Positions 13,409 through 15,312 of a stretch of 15,312 nucleotides of DNA are shown piece after piece. Below the pieces are notes generated by a model, which was given only the letters and a program-made list of their open reading frames with translations, ran no database searches and had not been told where the DNA came from. The translations under genes were made by a program, and so were the position numbers. Source of the stretch: Clostridia bacterium (GTDB lineage Bacteria; Bacillota; Clostridia; Oscillospirales; Acutalibacteraceae); the NCBI GenBank assembly GCA_900769375.1, contig CAAGGN010000181.1:1-15312 (forward strand). Direction: 5' to 3'. Position 1 is the stretch's first letter. Each line of letters starts with the position of its first letter.

Positions 13409-15184
13409 TTGGCTATTCCTTTCCATATTTTAGAGGAAATAAAATCAAAAAATGATATAGAGTCGGTTATATCGGCCTATGTCAGTTTAAAAAGAAGAGG
13501 CAAAAACCTAATAGGTCTTTGCCCTTTCCATAATGAAAAAACCCCATCCTTTACCGTATATCCCGAAAGCGATTCCTTTTATTGCTACGGTTGCGGTAAG
13601 GGCGGCGACCAATTTACCTTTGTAAAACTCGCAGAAAATCTTGATTATATTGAGGCGGTCAAACTTCTCGCCGATAGAAGCGGCGTTTATATCCCCGAGG
13701 ATAACGGCTACGATGATTCCATGCTCCGCCTTAAAAATACGGTCTATGAAATCAATGCCGAAGCCGCAAGATTTTACCATAATTATCTCTTTACTGAGAG
13801 CGGTAAAAAGGTCCTTGATTACTATAAAAGCAGGGGTCTTTCCCTTAATACTATTAAGCACTTTGGCCTCGGCGCCGCCCCTGAAGCTTGGGACGGGCTT
13901 ATAAAGCACCTTAAGGCCAAGGGCTATAGTATAAACGATATGCTTCAGGCGAGGGTAATCGGTAAGAGCCAAAAGGGTACATACTATGATTTCTTCCGAA
14001 ACCGCGCCATGTTCCCTATAATAAATATCAGGGGCAAGGTTATCGGCTTTAGCGGAAGAGCGCTTCCCGGTGATGATAGGGCGGGAGGAAAGTACGTTAA
14101 CACCTCCGACACCCCCGTATTTAAAAAGAGCGAAAACCTTTTCGGTATGAATTTCGCCAAAAATTTCTGCGATGAAAAGATAATTCTTGTGGAGGGTAAT
14201 ATGGACGTTATTTCCCTTCATCAAGCGGGGTTTGAAAATGCCGTTGCCGCTCTTGGCACCTCCTTCACCGCCGAGCAGGCAAAGCTTATTTCTAAATATA
14301 CAAAGGAAATAGTTTTAATCCTTGATGCCGATGAGGCGGGACAAAAAGCCGTCAAAAAAGCAGGGGCAATTCTTGCGGATACGGGACTTAATGTCAGCGT
14401 TGTGGTTCTGCCCGATGCTAAGGATCCCGACGAATATATAAAGAAATTCGGCAGAGAGAGATTTGATGCGCTTTTAAAAGGCGCCTCCTCCGAAATGGAA
14501 TATAAGCTTTTAATGGCTGTTTCGGGCATTGACGTTAATAGTGACGACGGAAAGCTTAAATACCTTTCCCGCGCCGCCGAAATAATCGCCGAGTCACCGG
14601 ATGAACTTACCCGTGACCTTTATATCGGCAGGTTATCCCAGAAATACGGTGTTTCAAAAACCGCCCTTGAAACCAAGGTTATGGGGTTACGTAAGAAAAA
14701 TATAAGAACCGAACAGAAAAGGGAAATAAACGCTATAATAAATCCTAAATTTACAAAGAGCGATATAAATCCCGAGCGAAGAAGCTATCCTTCAGCAGTG
14801 CCGGCTGAGGAAGCGGTTATAGCGGTGCTTTTGCAGCATCCCGATCTATTTGATACGGCATATGAAAAATTAAAGCCCGAAAATATGCTCACCGGACTTA
14901 ATAGGAGAGTATATTCTGCAATATGCGACTGTATTTTATCAGGTAAAACACCTGATATTTCGGACTTCGGCGAAACCTTTAACGCCGATGAGCTTGGTTA
15001 TCTCGTCTATCTCGCAAATAGCGAAAAATGCGGAAAAAATGCCCTCATTGTATTAAAAGACAGTATTAAGTTAATATTAGATGAGGAAATGCGTATTAAG
15101 GCGAGTGATACCCGTAATATGTCGGTGGATGACTGGGCGGAGAATTTAAAGAAAATGGTTGAAAATAAACAAAAGGGGAATTAA
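13409..15184 (+). CDS. dnaG: DNA primase
   Basis: Makes RNA primers at the replication fork. All three domains of the 591-aa protein are visible: the CHC2 zinc ribbon (C38, H41, C59, C62 in GLCPFHNEKTPSF and FYCYGCGKGGD); the RNA polymerase core, with the basic segment FFRNRAMFPI (195-204) and TOPRIM motifs VEGNMD (E262) and DADEAGQ (D306, D308); and a C-terminal helicase-binding region (about 460-590). The start is TTG 13409, placed by an AAAGGGTG site 6 nt upstream and by a normal I-P-F-H-I-L-E-E-I N-terminus. The next start codon is 2 bp after its stop. Confidence 0.97.
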   Translation: MAIPFHILEEIKSKNDIESVISAYVSLKRRGKNLIGLCPFHNEKTPSFTVYPESDSFYCYGCGKGGDQFTFVKLAENLDYIEAVKLLADRSGVYIPEDNGYDDSMLRLKNTVYEINAEAARFYHNYLFTESGKKVLDYYKSRGLSLNTIKHFGLGAAPEAWDGLIKHLKAKGYSINDMLQARVIGKSQKGTYYDFFRNRAMFPIINIRGKVIGFSGRALPGDDRAGGKYVNTSDTPVFKKSENLFGMNFAKNFCDEKIILVEGNMDVISLHQAGFENAVAALGTSFTAEQAKLISKYTKEIVLILDADEAGQKAVKKAGAILADTGLNVSVVVLPDAKDPDEYIKKFGRERFDALLKGASSEMEYKLLMAVSGIDVNSDDGKLKYLSRAAEIIAESPDELTRDLYIGRLSQKYGVSKTALETKVMGLRKKNIRTEQKREINAIINPKFTKSDINPERRSYPSAVPAEEAVIAVLLQHPDLFDTAYEKLKPENMLTGLNRRVYSAICDCILSGKTPDISDFGETFNADELGYLVYLANSEKCGKNALIVLKDSIKLILDEEMRIKASDTRNMSVDDWAENLKKMVENKQKGN

Positions 15185-15186
15185 AA

Positions 15187-15312
15187 ATGGCAAAGAAAAA
15201 GGAACTTGATATGGAGAAAGAGGTAGTGGAAAATACCGAAGAAATCCTTGAAGAAGAGGAAAAGGATATCGGACTTGATGATATTGAGGATGCTCCTGAA
15301 GACCTTAAGGAA
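15187..15312 (+). CDS. rpoD: Probable primary sigma factor RpoD (SigA), N-terminal 42 residues (partial)
   Basis: The frame opens with ATG 2 bp after dnaG, with AAAGGGG 8 nt before it, and runs off the end of the window. The visible part is a lysine-rich start (M-A-K-K-K-E) followed by a strongly acidic stretch of E and D, like the poorly conserved N-terminal extension of Clostridial SigA. No sigma region 1.2 or 2 motif is reached, so the call rests mainly on the well-known dnaG-rpoD gene order. Confidence 0.75.
   Translation, partial: MAKKKELDMEKEVVENTEEILEEEEKDIGLDDIEDAPEDLKE

Noticed and set aside
13508..14224. 238-codon minus-strand open frame opposite dnaG
   Set aside because: Lies wholly over the catalytic part of dnaG, has no ribosome binding site, and its sequence resembles no protein family.
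1..15312. CRISPR array, tRNA or rRNA genes, riboswitch, phage genes or a defence island
   Set aside because: No regularly spaced repeats, no tRNA-like cloverleaf or rRNA sequence, no long structured leaders (leaders are about 25-40 nt), and all genes except the IS end and the beta-helix remnant are housekeeping families. The YhaO/YhaN pair is a chromosomal repair pair and not by itself a defence system.

Overview
The window comes from a low-GC, endospore-forming Firmicute, most likely a gut-type Clostridia lineage. The main evidence is a clear spoIIR sporulation gene, a B. subtilis-type YhaO/YhaN pair, a Firmicutes-type RF1 and bL31, strong AGGAGG-type ribosome binding sites, TTG/GTG starts and AT-rich intergenic regions. 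The species cannot be named from the sequence. Most of the window is housekeeping chromosome, and I found no multi-gene defence, biosynthetic or phage system in it.

Layout. (1) Positions 1-119 are the right end of an IS3-family (IS150-like) insertion sequence: the last 18 codons of its transposase and a terminal inverted repeat. It lies 22 bp beyond the stop codon of the next gene. (2) On the minus strand, 3628 down to 142, a two-gene operon encodes a YhaO/SbcD-like phosphoesterase and a YhaN/SbcC-like ATPase whose long arms meet in a two-helix membrane hairpin. (3) A divergent promoter pair at 3665-3729 separates it from a plus-strand operon of seven tightly packed genes (3763-8678): DUF951, prfA, tsaC/ywlC, coaE, an M18 aminopeptidase, DUF1653, and a short remnant resembling the start of a GH110 beta-helix glycosidase. 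A strong hairpin terminator follows. (4) degV (fatty-acid binding, minus strand) converges on that operon and ends at its own hairpin. It is divergent from ispE, and both have well-formed sigma-A promoters. (5) ispE is followed by a 13-bp hairpin that contains the ribosome binding site of spoIIR, then spoIIR itself. (6) rpmE stands alone with its own promoter and terminator. (7) yigZ, dgt, dnaG and the first 42 codons of probable rpoD form a final plus-strand run, the familiar dnaG-rpoD macromolecular-synthesis neighbourhood with dgt upstream.

How the genes relate. The central operon joins translation termination (RF1), tRNA t6A synthesis (TsaC), the last step of CoA synthesis (CoaE) and peptide turnover (M18). 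The final run joins dNTP pool control, primer synthesis and the primary sigma factor. The points most worth a second look are the spoIIR hairpin, the GH110-like remnant, the membrane hairpin at the apex of the YhaN arms and the IS end beside yhaN.
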